From Pedosphaera parvula Ellin514 (lineage in GTDB: Bacteria > Verrucomicrobiota > Verrucomicrobiia > Limisphaerales > Pedosphaeraceae), in contig NZ_ABOX02000010.1 of assembly GCF_000172555.1 (NCBI RefSeq), forward strand, positions 62,001 through 126,000: 64,000 nucleotides of DNA, given 5' to 3'. Below are positions 9,327 through 14,856 of this stretch, one piece after another. Within the stretch, counting starts at the first letter, position 1. Each line of letters opens with the position of its first letter. Under the pieces are notes generated by a model, which was not told where the DNA came from, searched no databases, and was given only the letters and a program-made list of their open reading frames with translations. The position numbers and the translations under genes are program-made.

Positions 9327-9349
9327 AAGGAGGGCGAAAGCCCTCTTTT
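9325..9349 (+). terminator. Intrinsic terminator of the transposase remnant
   Basis: GAGGGC, a GAAA tetraloop, then GCCCTC, flanked by AAAAG on the left and TTTT on the right. The stem is perfect and begins within the stop codon of the transposase remnant, so it is probably the original terminator of the insertion sequence gene. Confidence 0.75.
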
Positions 9350-9456
9350 GCCACTGGCGACGCCCATAACCACCTGGAACGCTCCCATTCCCAGATCAAT
9401 AATTTGGCCTCCCGGAAAACTTCAAAAAGAAAAACCTCAAAATCCGGTGAACACCT

Positions 9457-9521
9457 CGCCAACCCCACGCCATTTACAAAAAGTAAAATACTTTTCACAC
9501 AGGCTCGCGCGGTGTTAGGCG
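9457..9521 (-). repeat. attC-like recombination site (candidate)
   Basis: On the minus strand, GCCTAAC (9520-9514) begins 11 nt after the stop codon of the 9531-10229 gene, and GTTGGCG lies at 9463-9457, so the ends can pair imperfectly (CGCC/GGCG and AAC/GTT with one bulged base). The interior holds a second perfect stem, AAAAGTA/TACTTTT (9479-9485/9489-9495). R''-like box after a stop codon, imperfect outer pairing, inner hairpin and a length of 65 nt fit an integron attC site. The R' box departs from GTTRRRY, so it would be a decayed or weak site. Confidence 0.45.
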
Positions 9522-9530
9522 ACTTGCGTT

Positions 9531-10229
9531 TCATTTGAAGTTCTCAAGCGGAATTTCCCAGGTGCCAGTGATTTTCAGATCAAGCTGTGAAACGGGCTCT
9601 TTGCGAAAGTCGGTCCGATTAGCGGATGTCTTGGTGTCCCAGTTGAGGTTGTCCGCCTGAGTCTTTGCCGGCACGAATGTCCGGGCATCCGAAAGTGTTT
9701 GGTAAGGCAGCCAATTCTCCAAAGTCTCCTTGCCATTCACTTTGATTTCGTCGGCGGTCCACACTTTGAAGGAACGAACATAATCGGACCACATCTGGAA
9801 CTCGTAGCTCTCAAACTCCACTCTGCCGCCGGGTGGAAGCCTGAAGAGCCGAAAGCCCTTGTCATCAGTGACGTTCAGAACTGTGATTCGGATCACCTTC
9901 CCTTTGCTGCCTGACTCAGCCTTGTAATATTCTCCCGTATTGAAGCCATCCGCAGGAATCCAAGTCGGCTCGAAGCCCTCCGGGATTCGGACAGGCTTGT
10001 TCAGTCCCGGCGGTTGGTCGCAATTGTAGGGCAGGACGAACCAGAGTGGCGTCTTGGTGCGATTGGTCAGCACGAGGGCCGCGCGGATAAACTTCATGGG
10101 CGGCTTGCCCTCATGTTTGGAAACGAACGTGGCAGACACAGGAGGTGGCAAGCGGTCTGCGGCGTCACCAGTCACACTGGCAACGCTCGCGACCGCCACC
10201 ACCAGAAAGGTTTGAAAAAGAGTTTTCAT
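9531..10229 (-). CDS. Hypothetical secreted protein, putative integron cassette gene
   Basis: 232 residues with a cleavable N-terminal signal (hydrophobic residues about 4-22, A-A-D near the expected cleavage site). The mature part looks beta-rich, with L-V-L-T-N-R-T-K-T-P-L-W-F-V-L-P-Y typical of small beta-sandwich proteins and a P-P-G-G-R-V-E-F turn. No catalytic motif is recognised. The start codon lies about 17 nt after a GTCTAGGC box and the stop about 10 nt before a GCCTAAC box on the same strand, the spacing expected of a gene cassette. No promoter is evident between it and the upstream small gene, again cassette-like. Function unknown. Confidence 0.65.
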   Translation of the reverse strand: MKTLFQTFLVVAVASVASVTGDAADRLPPPVSATFVSKHEGKPPMKFIRAALVLTNRTKTPLWFVLPYNCDQPPGLNKPVRIPEGFEPTWIPADGFNTGEYYKAESGSKGKVIRITVLNVTDDKGFRLFRLPPGGRVEFESYEFQMWSDYVRSFKVWTADEIKVNGKETLENWLPYQTLSDARTFVPAKTQADNLNWDTKTSANRTDFRKEPVSQLDLKITGTWEIPLENFK

Positions 10230-10245
10230 GGAAAACGCTCGAGTC

Positions 10246-10293
10246 GCCTAGACCTTATGCCTCGGCGAAGGGTTTAGCAGCGCATGGTTAGGC
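10246..10293 (-). repeat. attC-like recombination site (candidate) between two small genes
   Basis: On the minus strand it runs from GCCTAAC (10293-10287) to GTCTAGGC (10253-10246), 48 nt. Ends pair as GCCTA/TAGGC with CC/GG next and ATGC/GCAT further in (10256-10259 with 10282-10285), leaving a loop of about 22 nt. The upstream gene's stop codon lies inside it, 10 nt after the first box. This matches the order R''-L''-loop-L'-R' of attC sites, though it is shorter than most known sites and the R' box has one extra base relative to GTTRRRY. Confidence 0.45.
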
Positions 10294-10720
10294 GGCTCCA
10301 GTGTTCCGGATATGAAAAGTTTATATCGAACTTCTTCGCCCATTTCGCTGTCTCCTCTGTGTATACATGGCCCGGGAATGAACATGTTGGAAGATCTGCA
10401 ACCCGTCCGATCATGAGTACTCCGCCCCGCGGACACTTTGGCATGGGAGGCGCATTGCGGCCGAGGTATGGAAGAATATCATCCACTGTCGGTACTGCAT
10501 TCGAGTAAACGGTCCTGTAATCCTCGGCCCGGCCGCTACTCCCTCGCTCAGAACGAAACTTCTCCAGTGCCCACTGTTGCTTCGCACTATCAATGCATAT
10601 CATATTATGGATGCATTGCGCATCCAGTGCTTTCCTATGTTCGTGAACAAGCCACGCAATCCCCGCGATGAGAGAGAGAATGCTTGCTACCGAAATTCCG
10701 ATTATAGTCCTTCGTTTCAT
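10274..10720 (-). CDS. Small membrane-anchored hypothetical protein, putative integron cassette gene
   Basis: 148 residues from the ATG at 10720. An upstream in-frame ATG at 10744 would read through the recombination box and is rejected. It starts M-K-R-R-T followed by one hydrophobic helix (about 6-24), then C-I-H-N-M, D-S-A-K-Q-Q-W-A-L-E, a Y-L-G-R segment, P-K-C-P-R-G-G and P-T-C-S-F-P-G-H. These blocks are typical of verrucomicrobial pseudopilin-like exported proteins with paired cysteines, but the usual prepilin cleavage signal is absent. A perfect GTTAGGC box lies 15 nt upstream of the start and GCCTAAC covers the end of the gene, so it has the dimensions of a gene cassette. Function unknown. 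Confidence 0.6.
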   Translation of the reverse strand: MKRRTIIGISVASILSLIAGIAWLVHEHRKALDAQCIHNMICIDSAKQQWALEKFRSERGSSGRAEDYRTVYSNAVPTVDDILPYLGRNAPPMPKCPRGGVLMIGRVADLPTCSFPGHVYTEETAKWAKKFDINFSYPEHWSRLTMRC

Positions 10721-10735
10721 GTCAGTGTAGTAGCC

Positions 10736-10766
10736 GCCTAACAATTAATATGCGACACGTGTCGCA
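10736..10766 (-). promoter_or_regulatory. GTTAGGC box and 16-bp palindrome (candidate attI/regulatory region)
   Basis: GTTAGGC on the minus strand (10742-10736) is an exact GTTRRRY core box, 15 nt before the start of the first putative cassette gene. No complementary partner box was found on the far side, which is expected of an attI site rather than attC. Next to it, 10751-10766 is the perfect palindrome TGCGACACGTGTCGCA, flanked by AATTA and TAATT that can extend the stem. It could be an operator. Both roles are inference. Confidence 0.4.
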
Positions 10767-10797
10767 ATAATTCCCATATACGAACAATATTTCGAGT

Positions 10798-10935
10798 GTC
10801 AGATGTCATTCGGCAAGGCATCCTGCATTGAACGCCGAACAGGTTTACTGCGACTGGCTCAAGCGATGCCGCAATTATCTTCAAACACTGCCGCCTCACT
10901 TGCCCAGCGAACTCAAACTGGAACGATTCAGGCTA
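10798..10935 (+). pseudogene. Possible N-terminal fragment of a tyrosine recombinase (integron integrase-like)
   Basis: In one frame (TTG at 10828, open back to a stop at 10768) the peptide reads L-N-A-E-Q-V-Y-C-D-W-L-K-R-C-R-N-Y-L and then H-L-P-S-E-L-K-L-E-R-F-R-L-L. This resembles the core-binding domain start of integron and Xer-type integrases (T-E-Q-x-Y-V-x-W-I-K-R followed by H-P-x-E-L-x-x-x-E-x-F-L). It runs into the 3' end of the opposing gene at 10933 and has no catalytic domain. Its orientation, divergent from the two cassette-like genes, is what an integron predicts. The match is short and by eye only. Confidence 0.3.
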
Positions 10936-12060
10936 CTTACGCAAACGGTAGAACCGGTTCCCGCTCGAAGCGGAATTCGTGACGGAGTATCGGTCGTTCA
11001 CGATGCCAATTTGGCTCGCAATTGTTCCCCAATTCGTTGAGTCCAACGTGGCGTTGGTTTCCAAAATGTAACCGGTGCTGTTGGTCGTCCAGGAAATCAC
11101 GGTATTGGGCGAGGCCGCCTGAATGCGCAAGGCAAGGTCCAGCGGCGTCACATCCGCCCAGGTCGTGCCGACGCGGAGATCGTCAATTTGAGTGCTGCTG
11201 GGTTCCACGCTGTTATTCCGAAGGAAAAATGATTGTATCTGGTTGTTACTGACATCTCCGCCCAAGGAGGCCGCGGTGACCACTGGGGTGTTTGCACTTT
11301 CCAGGCTTCCTGGAACCGGGTTGACGTAAAGCTTCGCCACATCATCATTCGTCGTTCCGGAATTGAAGGTGTAGGAGACCACAATGAAAAGAGTGTCACT
11401 CGTCGTGTAGACATGATTGGGGTCGAACGTGCGGTTGGTGTTTGCTGCGGTGACGCCCACACCGAGTTGATAGCCTTGGAAACTCGCAGCGCCGGTAGTG
11501 TTGTTCGGGTCACCAGTGCGGATGAGCAAAGGTGCTGCCGCATCGCCGAGTCCTATCGCGGTGCCAGTTTGCAGCTTCTGGTTGAATCCCAACATGAATG
11601 AACCATTCGTCCAACTGCCTGCCGCCGTGCCCCAATCGTTCGCAATGATGCTAGTGACCTTAAGCGTAAGGGAATAATAGAGCGTTGGCGCATTGGCGAT
11701 GTTATAGGGCTTCTGAGAGAGGTTGCGGGCGGCGGTGCCGCTTTCGCCCGCTCCATTAAGAAGGACACTATTGTCCCCCGACCCGGTGAGCAATCCCGGA
11801 TAACTCAAACTGCCCAAGAAGTTCGTCGGATGGACGCCACCACCCGCGTAGGCCACCCAATTGGTTCCCGCCACCGTCGCCAGTTGCGCATTAACATTGG
11901 TGTAGTTGAACGAGTCATAGAAGTCCAAGCTCGCCTGCAATGGAGAAGCCGAAGCAGCGATCAGGACAACCGCACAAATCAGTTTCGTCAAGAAACGGAC
12001 AGGGGTTTCTTTTGTAGGCGTTATGGGTTTGAGGAAGTAATGGATGGGTAACGTCTTCAT
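10933..12060 (-). CDS. Secreted hypothetical protein with a verrucomicrobial C-terminal FYRL-type module
   Basis: 375 residues. The start at 12060 is supported by GGAGG eight bases upstream on the minus strand. Hydrophobic signal at about residues 22-43 (A-S-P-L-Q-A before the mature end), which begins S-L-D-F-Y-D-S-F-N-Y. The body is Gly/Asn/Thr-rich and likely a concanavalin-like beta-sandwich (F-x-L-G-F-N-Q-K, I-D-D-L-R-V-G-T-T-W-A-D-V, typical of LamG-like exported proteins in this phylum). The last 60 residues form a separate module: V-I-S-W-T, L-E-T-N-A-T-L, W-G-T-I, then G-N-R-F-Y-R-L-R-K at the end. Two other proteins in the window share this ending. Ligand unknown. Confidence 0.8.
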   Translation of the reverse strand: MKTLPIHYFLKPITPTKETPVRFLTKLICAVVLIAASASPLQASLDFYDSFNYTNVNAQLATVAGTNWVAYAGGGVHPTNFLGSLSYPGLLTGSGDNSVLLNGAGESGTAARNLSQKPYNIANAPTLYYSLTLKVTSIIANDWGTAAGSWTNGSFMLGFNQKLQTGTAIGLGDAAAPLLIRTGDPNNTTGAASFQGYQLGVGVTAANTNRTFDPNHVYTTSDTLFIVVSYTFNSGTTNDDVAKLYVNPVPGSLESANTPVVTAASLGGDVSNNQIQSFFLRNNSVEPSSTQIDDLRVGTTWADVTPLDLALRIQAASPNTVISWTTNSTGYILETNATLDSTNWGTIASQIGIVNDRYSVTNSASSGNRFYRLRK

Positions 12061-12178
12061 CCTGCAATCCTCCCCATTTACAAGAAGAGAGACAAGAATT
12101 TTAGGGACGAAAGAATTCGGGTTTTTCGCACATCAACGCCCTCGCACCGATTCCACCAGTTCCGACAGCGGAAACCAA

Positions 12179-12282
12179 TGGCGGTGGATTGCCCAGCGGC
12201 TTGAACAGGGACCGCCACCAACATACAATCGGCCGTGTTCAAGTAGCCCATTGAAGGGTTGGTTCTCTCGTATGTTGGCTAC
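12179..12282 (+). promoter_or_regulatory. Structured intergenic element upstream of the methyltransferase gene
   Basis: Several inverted repeats overlap here. TGGCGGT (12179-12185) pairs with ACCGCCA (12211-12217). CTTGAACA (about 12200-12207) pairs with TGTTCAAG (about 12236-12243). CCAACATAC (12218-12226) pairs perfectly with GTATGTTGG (12270-12278). GTAGCC (12243-12248) pairs with GGCTAC (12277-12282). The order of the last two is that of a pseudoknot or of alternative folds. It ends 43 nt before the methyltransferase start and could be a leader RNA or a DNA repeat. No known riboswitch class was recognised. Confidence 0.4.
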
Positions 12283-12325
12283 CTGGGAAGCGTTCTAGTT
12301 TATCAAAACTTTTTGAAGGGCAAAA

Positions 12326-13129
12326 ATGTCAACGCACGAAGCAAAGCGAGTGAGATCGAATCGAGAACTTTGGAATAATCTTGCCAGGGTTCATTTTCAT
12401 TCGAAGTTTTACGATGTGCCCGGTTTCTTGAAAGGGAAATCTTCTCTCAACCCCATCGACTTGCAGGTGCTCGGCGATGTGCGGGGAAAGTCTGTCTTGC
12501 ATCTACAATGCCATTTTGGGAAGGACACGCTCTCTTTGGCTAGAATGGGCGCTGTGGTAACTGGAGTTGACTTCTCGGAGGTGGCCATAGAGAAGGCGCG
12601 AGAGCTGAAAGAGGCGTCTCGACTGGACGCCAGGTTCATCCACTGCGACGTCAATCACCTTGATGAGTCTCTCGACAAGAAATTTGACATCGTGTACGCG
12701 TCGTTCGGGGTCATCGGGTGGCATTCTGACCTCGGAAACTGGGCTCGGATTGTCTCTCGTTTCATGAAAAAGAAAGGCAAATTTTGCTTCGCAGAATTTC
12801 ATCCGGTGTTATGGATGTTAAGCGACGATCATTCGAAAATTGAGTATTCCTACTTCAAATCGGATCCCATTGTTGGAGAGAACGAGAAATCATACGCCGA
12901 TCCTGAGTCCAAAAACCTGGGCACGTCCCACTGCTGGAATCACAGCCTCGGCGAATTATTTGGCGCCCTTGAAAGCCACGGCCTAATCATCAAGGACTTC
13001 AAAGAATACGACTTTTCACCATATGCCACGTTTCCGGATGCCATCGAGAAGAATGGCAGGTATTATATCAAAGGCCTCGAGCACAAACTTCCCTTGACCT
13101 ATTCATTAACTGCCATCAAGAAAGCGTAA
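12326..13129 (+). CDS. Class I SAM-dependent methyltransferase
   Basis: 267 residues. GAAGGG at 12315-12320 supports the ATG at 12326. The Rossmann motif I is V-L-H-L-Q-C-H-F-G-K-D-T (about residues 55-66), motif II has V-T-G-V-D-F-S, acidic at the strand end, and motif post-II is F-I-H-C-D-V-N. The F-G-V-I-G-W-H block after motif IV and the C-terminal H-P-V-L-W-M and Y-S-L-T-A segments match a common family of small-molecule methyltransferases of unknown substrate (UbiE/Methyltransf_11-like core). No operon partner. The acceptor cannot be inferred. Confidence 0.88.
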   Translation: MSTHEAKRVRSNRELWNNLARVHFHSKFYDVPGFLKGKSSLNPIDLQVLGDVRGKSVLHLQCHFGKDTLSLARMGAVVTGVDFSEVAIEKARELKEASRLDARFIHCDVNHLDESLDKKFDIVYASFGVIGWHSDLGNWARIVSRFMKKKGKFCFAEFHPVLWMLSDDHSKIEYSYFKSDPIVGENEKSYADPESKNLGTSHCWNHSLGELFGALESHGLIIKDFKEYDFSPYATFPDAIEKNGRYYIKGLEHKLPLTYSLTAIKKA

Positions 13130-13143
13130 AAAAAAATGGGTCA

Positions 13144-13227
13144 CCTGAATCTAAACAATTCATCGATGTTGAACCTGGTTCCCGCGCCAGATAAAATATC
13201 ATCCTGCCATCCGAGCCCAAGCCGACC
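13144..13227. repeat. Dispersed intergenic repeat, copy 1 (5' part)
   Basis: CCTGAAT, then TTCATCGATGTTGAACCTGG, then TTCCCGCGCCAGAT and ATCATCCTGCCATCC. The same order of words is found at 27166-27249, and the last word also opens the copy at 13808. Identity to the 27 kb copy is roughly three quarters by eye. Confidence 0.6.
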
Positions 13228-13325
13228 ATCATTCATAAATAAAAGCACTGACAGTCAACACGCTTGAGCACACTCTGGAGTCCAAGCAACAGGCCAATCC
13301 AAAGATAATTGGCACGGGCAAATGA
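13198..13325 (+). repeat. Direct repeat R1 ending at a start codon
   Basis: About 128 bp with roughly 75% identity to 13808-13936. Shared words include ATCATCCTGCCATCC, CAAGCCGACCATC, TTCATAAA-TAAAAGC-CTGACA, and TCTGGAGTCCA. It ends in ATGAC, where ATG is the start of the gene at 13322. Confidence 0.7.
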
Positions 13326-13753
13326 CTATTTTTGAATTATTTCCATTTTTTATCGCAATCGGTGTCGCCGCCGTGGCTGGATCACTCTTGGCCAACAAAA
13401 CCGGATTGAGCACTGTTTGGGTGTGGACAATTGCCGCCCTGCTAGGAATCGCTTCTATTGGAGCAAATCGGTTGACCTTGGGAAAGCTCGCTTCATGGTT
13501 AGACCAAAGGAAGTGGAGAAAGGAGAAATGGGAAAGAGAAAACCGAAAGTATCGAGAGTTTGACGCGGCTAAAACTTATGTGGGCGAGAAGAACCTCTAT
13601 TACCAATGCCTCACCTGCGGGAATGCAATTCCGACGATGCCGAAAAAGGATGTTACCTGCAAGTGCGGGAACATCACGGTTGATGCATCCGGTCGTCTAA
13701 CAGTTCAAAACCAAGAGAAAATCAAACTCTTCTCCGCTCCACGGCAGAGGTGA
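13322..13753 (+). CDS. Hypothetical membrane protein with zinc-ribbon-like C-terminus
   Basis: 143 residues. Two hydrophobic segments (about 7-26 and 33-53) form a hairpin in the membrane, followed by a very basic stretch (Q-R-K-W-R-K-E-K-W-E-R-E) and then a C-L-T-C-G ... C-K-C-G-N pair of CxxC-type knuckles at about 97-101 and 115-119, probably a zinc ribbon facing the cytoplasm. No homologue is recognised. It is bracketed by two direct repeats, the first of which ends exactly on its start codon, so it may have been duplicated or inserted together with its upstream sequence. Function unknown. Confidence 0.7.
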   Translation: MTIFELFPFFIAIGVAAVAGSLLANKTGLSTVWVWTIAALLGIASIGANRLTLGKLASWLDQRKWRKEKWERENRKYREFDAAKTYVGEKNLYYQCLTCGNAIPTMPKKDVTCKCGNITVDASGRLTVQNQEKIKLFSAPRQR

Positions 13754-13807
13754 TAATGATTGTTTGGCAAACTGAAGCGACCGACCCCATTGCTCGACGG
13801 TTGAATG

Positions 13808-13936
13808 ATCATCCTGCCATCCCCGCTCAAGCCGACCATCCTTCATAAAATAAAAGCGCTGACAACCACCACACTTGCTTGCATTCTGGAGTCCAGACCC
13901 ACAGGCAAACCAAAAAGAATCGGCAGCATCACGTGA
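13808..13936 (+). repeat. Direct repeat R2 ending at a start codon
   Basis: Second copy of R1 (13198-13325). It ends in GTGAC, where GTG at 13933 is in frame with the downstream GNAT-like gene. The alignment of the two copies puts ATG of the first gene on GTG of the second. Confidence 0.7.
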
Positions 13937-14856
13937 CAACGTCCCTGATAAACAAGGCTGGGATACCCGACCTGGCGATACGCGAACCCGCTCCCGCGGA
14001 GGTCGAGCGCGTGCTGTATCTGCTCCGCGAAGTGCCGCTCAACCCGCAAGCCCGGTTGATGGCAGTAGCTCGGAGCCATCCGATAGAGCGCTTCATCGCC
14101 GCCGCCGCCTGGTGGCCGGAGGGAACGATTGGGCGCTTTCAGCTCGCCTGCCAACCGGGAGTAGCTCGAGCCACGGTCGCTGGCTTGTTGATTGAAAGGC
14201 TGGAGGAATCCGCGCGCCAGGCGGGAATGAAATCAATCGGATGTGTGACTCTGCTCACCGAGGATAACGATTGGTTCGAAATCCTGCGCAGCCATGGCTT
14301 CGAGCATTTGCATTCCGAACGCTCCTTCGAGGTTTCCTATCGGGTCGCATGGACGCGTGTGATGCAGCTCCAACAAAAGCACCGCTCGCAGTTTCCTGCC
14401 GGGTGGCGCACGGAGTCCATTCGAAATCATCCTCCGGAAATCGCCCTCGATTTAATTGCCAGCCACCGGCTCATGCCCTCCGACGAAATCCGCAGCTATT
14501 GGCAGTCCGGTTCTGCTTTTGGCTTCGAACCCGACCTGTCCTGCATTCTGTTCGACGGCCAGCGGCCTTTCGGCGTGTTCCTGACCCGCCGCATCGGTGA
14601 GCGACTCTACATTGATGTCCAAGTCGTTGAGGAAAGTAATCCCCTCTTGCGTTCATTGGCCAGTTTGTTCCTGCTCTATCACGACGCTCAACGCATCGCC
14701 CCCGACGGCCCCATTCGCTGGATTTGGTTTCGCAGCGGCCAGACCGAACATCGCCAAACCGCCAATCTCGCCCTGCGCATGGGCGGGCGGGAAGTGGCGC
14801 GATCCCACCTCATGACGAAAACCCTGACGACGACGCAAAACGGAGCCATTACATGA
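13933..14856 (+). CDS. GNAT-like acetyltransferase family protein
   Basis: 307 residues from GTG at 13933. An ATG at 13879 lies inside the repeat R2 and is rejected. The N-terminal half (R-E-P-A-P-A-E-V, F-I-A-A-A-A-W-W-P-E, L-L-I-E-R-L-E-E-S-A-R-Q-A-G-M, F-E-I-L-R-S-H-G-F) has the strand/helix order of a GNAT fold, with the L-R-S-H-G-F ending usual for acetyl-CoA enzymes. The R/Q-x-x-G-x-G/A acetyl-CoA loop is poorly kept (C-Q-P-G-V-A-R-A-T). The C-terminal half may be a second degenerate GNAT domain. It overlaps the next gene by ATGA, so translation is coupled. It probably modifies the product of, or cooperates with, the phosphodiesterase next door. Confidence 0.7.
   Translation: MTTSLINKAGIPDLAIREPAPAEVERVLYLLREVPLNPQARLMAVARSHPIERFIAAAAWWPEGTIGRFQLACQPGVARATVAGLLIERLEESARQAGMKSIGCVTLLTEDNDWFEILRSHGFEHLHSERSFEVSYRVAWTRVMQLQQKHRSQFPAGWRTESIRNHPPEIALDLIASHRLMPSDEIRSYWQSGSAFGFEPDLSCILFDGQRPFGVFLTRRIGERLYIDVQVVEESNPLLRSLASLFLLYHDAQRIAPDGPIRWIWFRSGQTEHRQTANLALRMGGREVARSHLMTKTLTTTQNGAIT

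Noticed and set aside
10721-10744. ATG 24 bases upstream for the cassette-like gene
   Set aside because: It would translate the GTTAGGC box. The ATG at 10720 starts right before the positively charged end of the membrane helix.
10736-10860. A complete attC site upstream of the first cassette gene
   Set aside because: Only the GTTAGGC box is present. No complementary GCCTAAC-like partner was found on the far side, so it is treated as attI-like at most.
13879-13932. ATG start 18 codons upstream for the GNAT-like gene
   Set aside because: It lies inside repeat R2, and the extra residues are not GNAT-like. GTG at 13933 aligns with the ATG of the R1 gene.
13198-13936. CRISPR-like array
   Set aside because: Only two long, diverged direct repeats 610 bp apart with a gene between. 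No short regular repeats or spacers.
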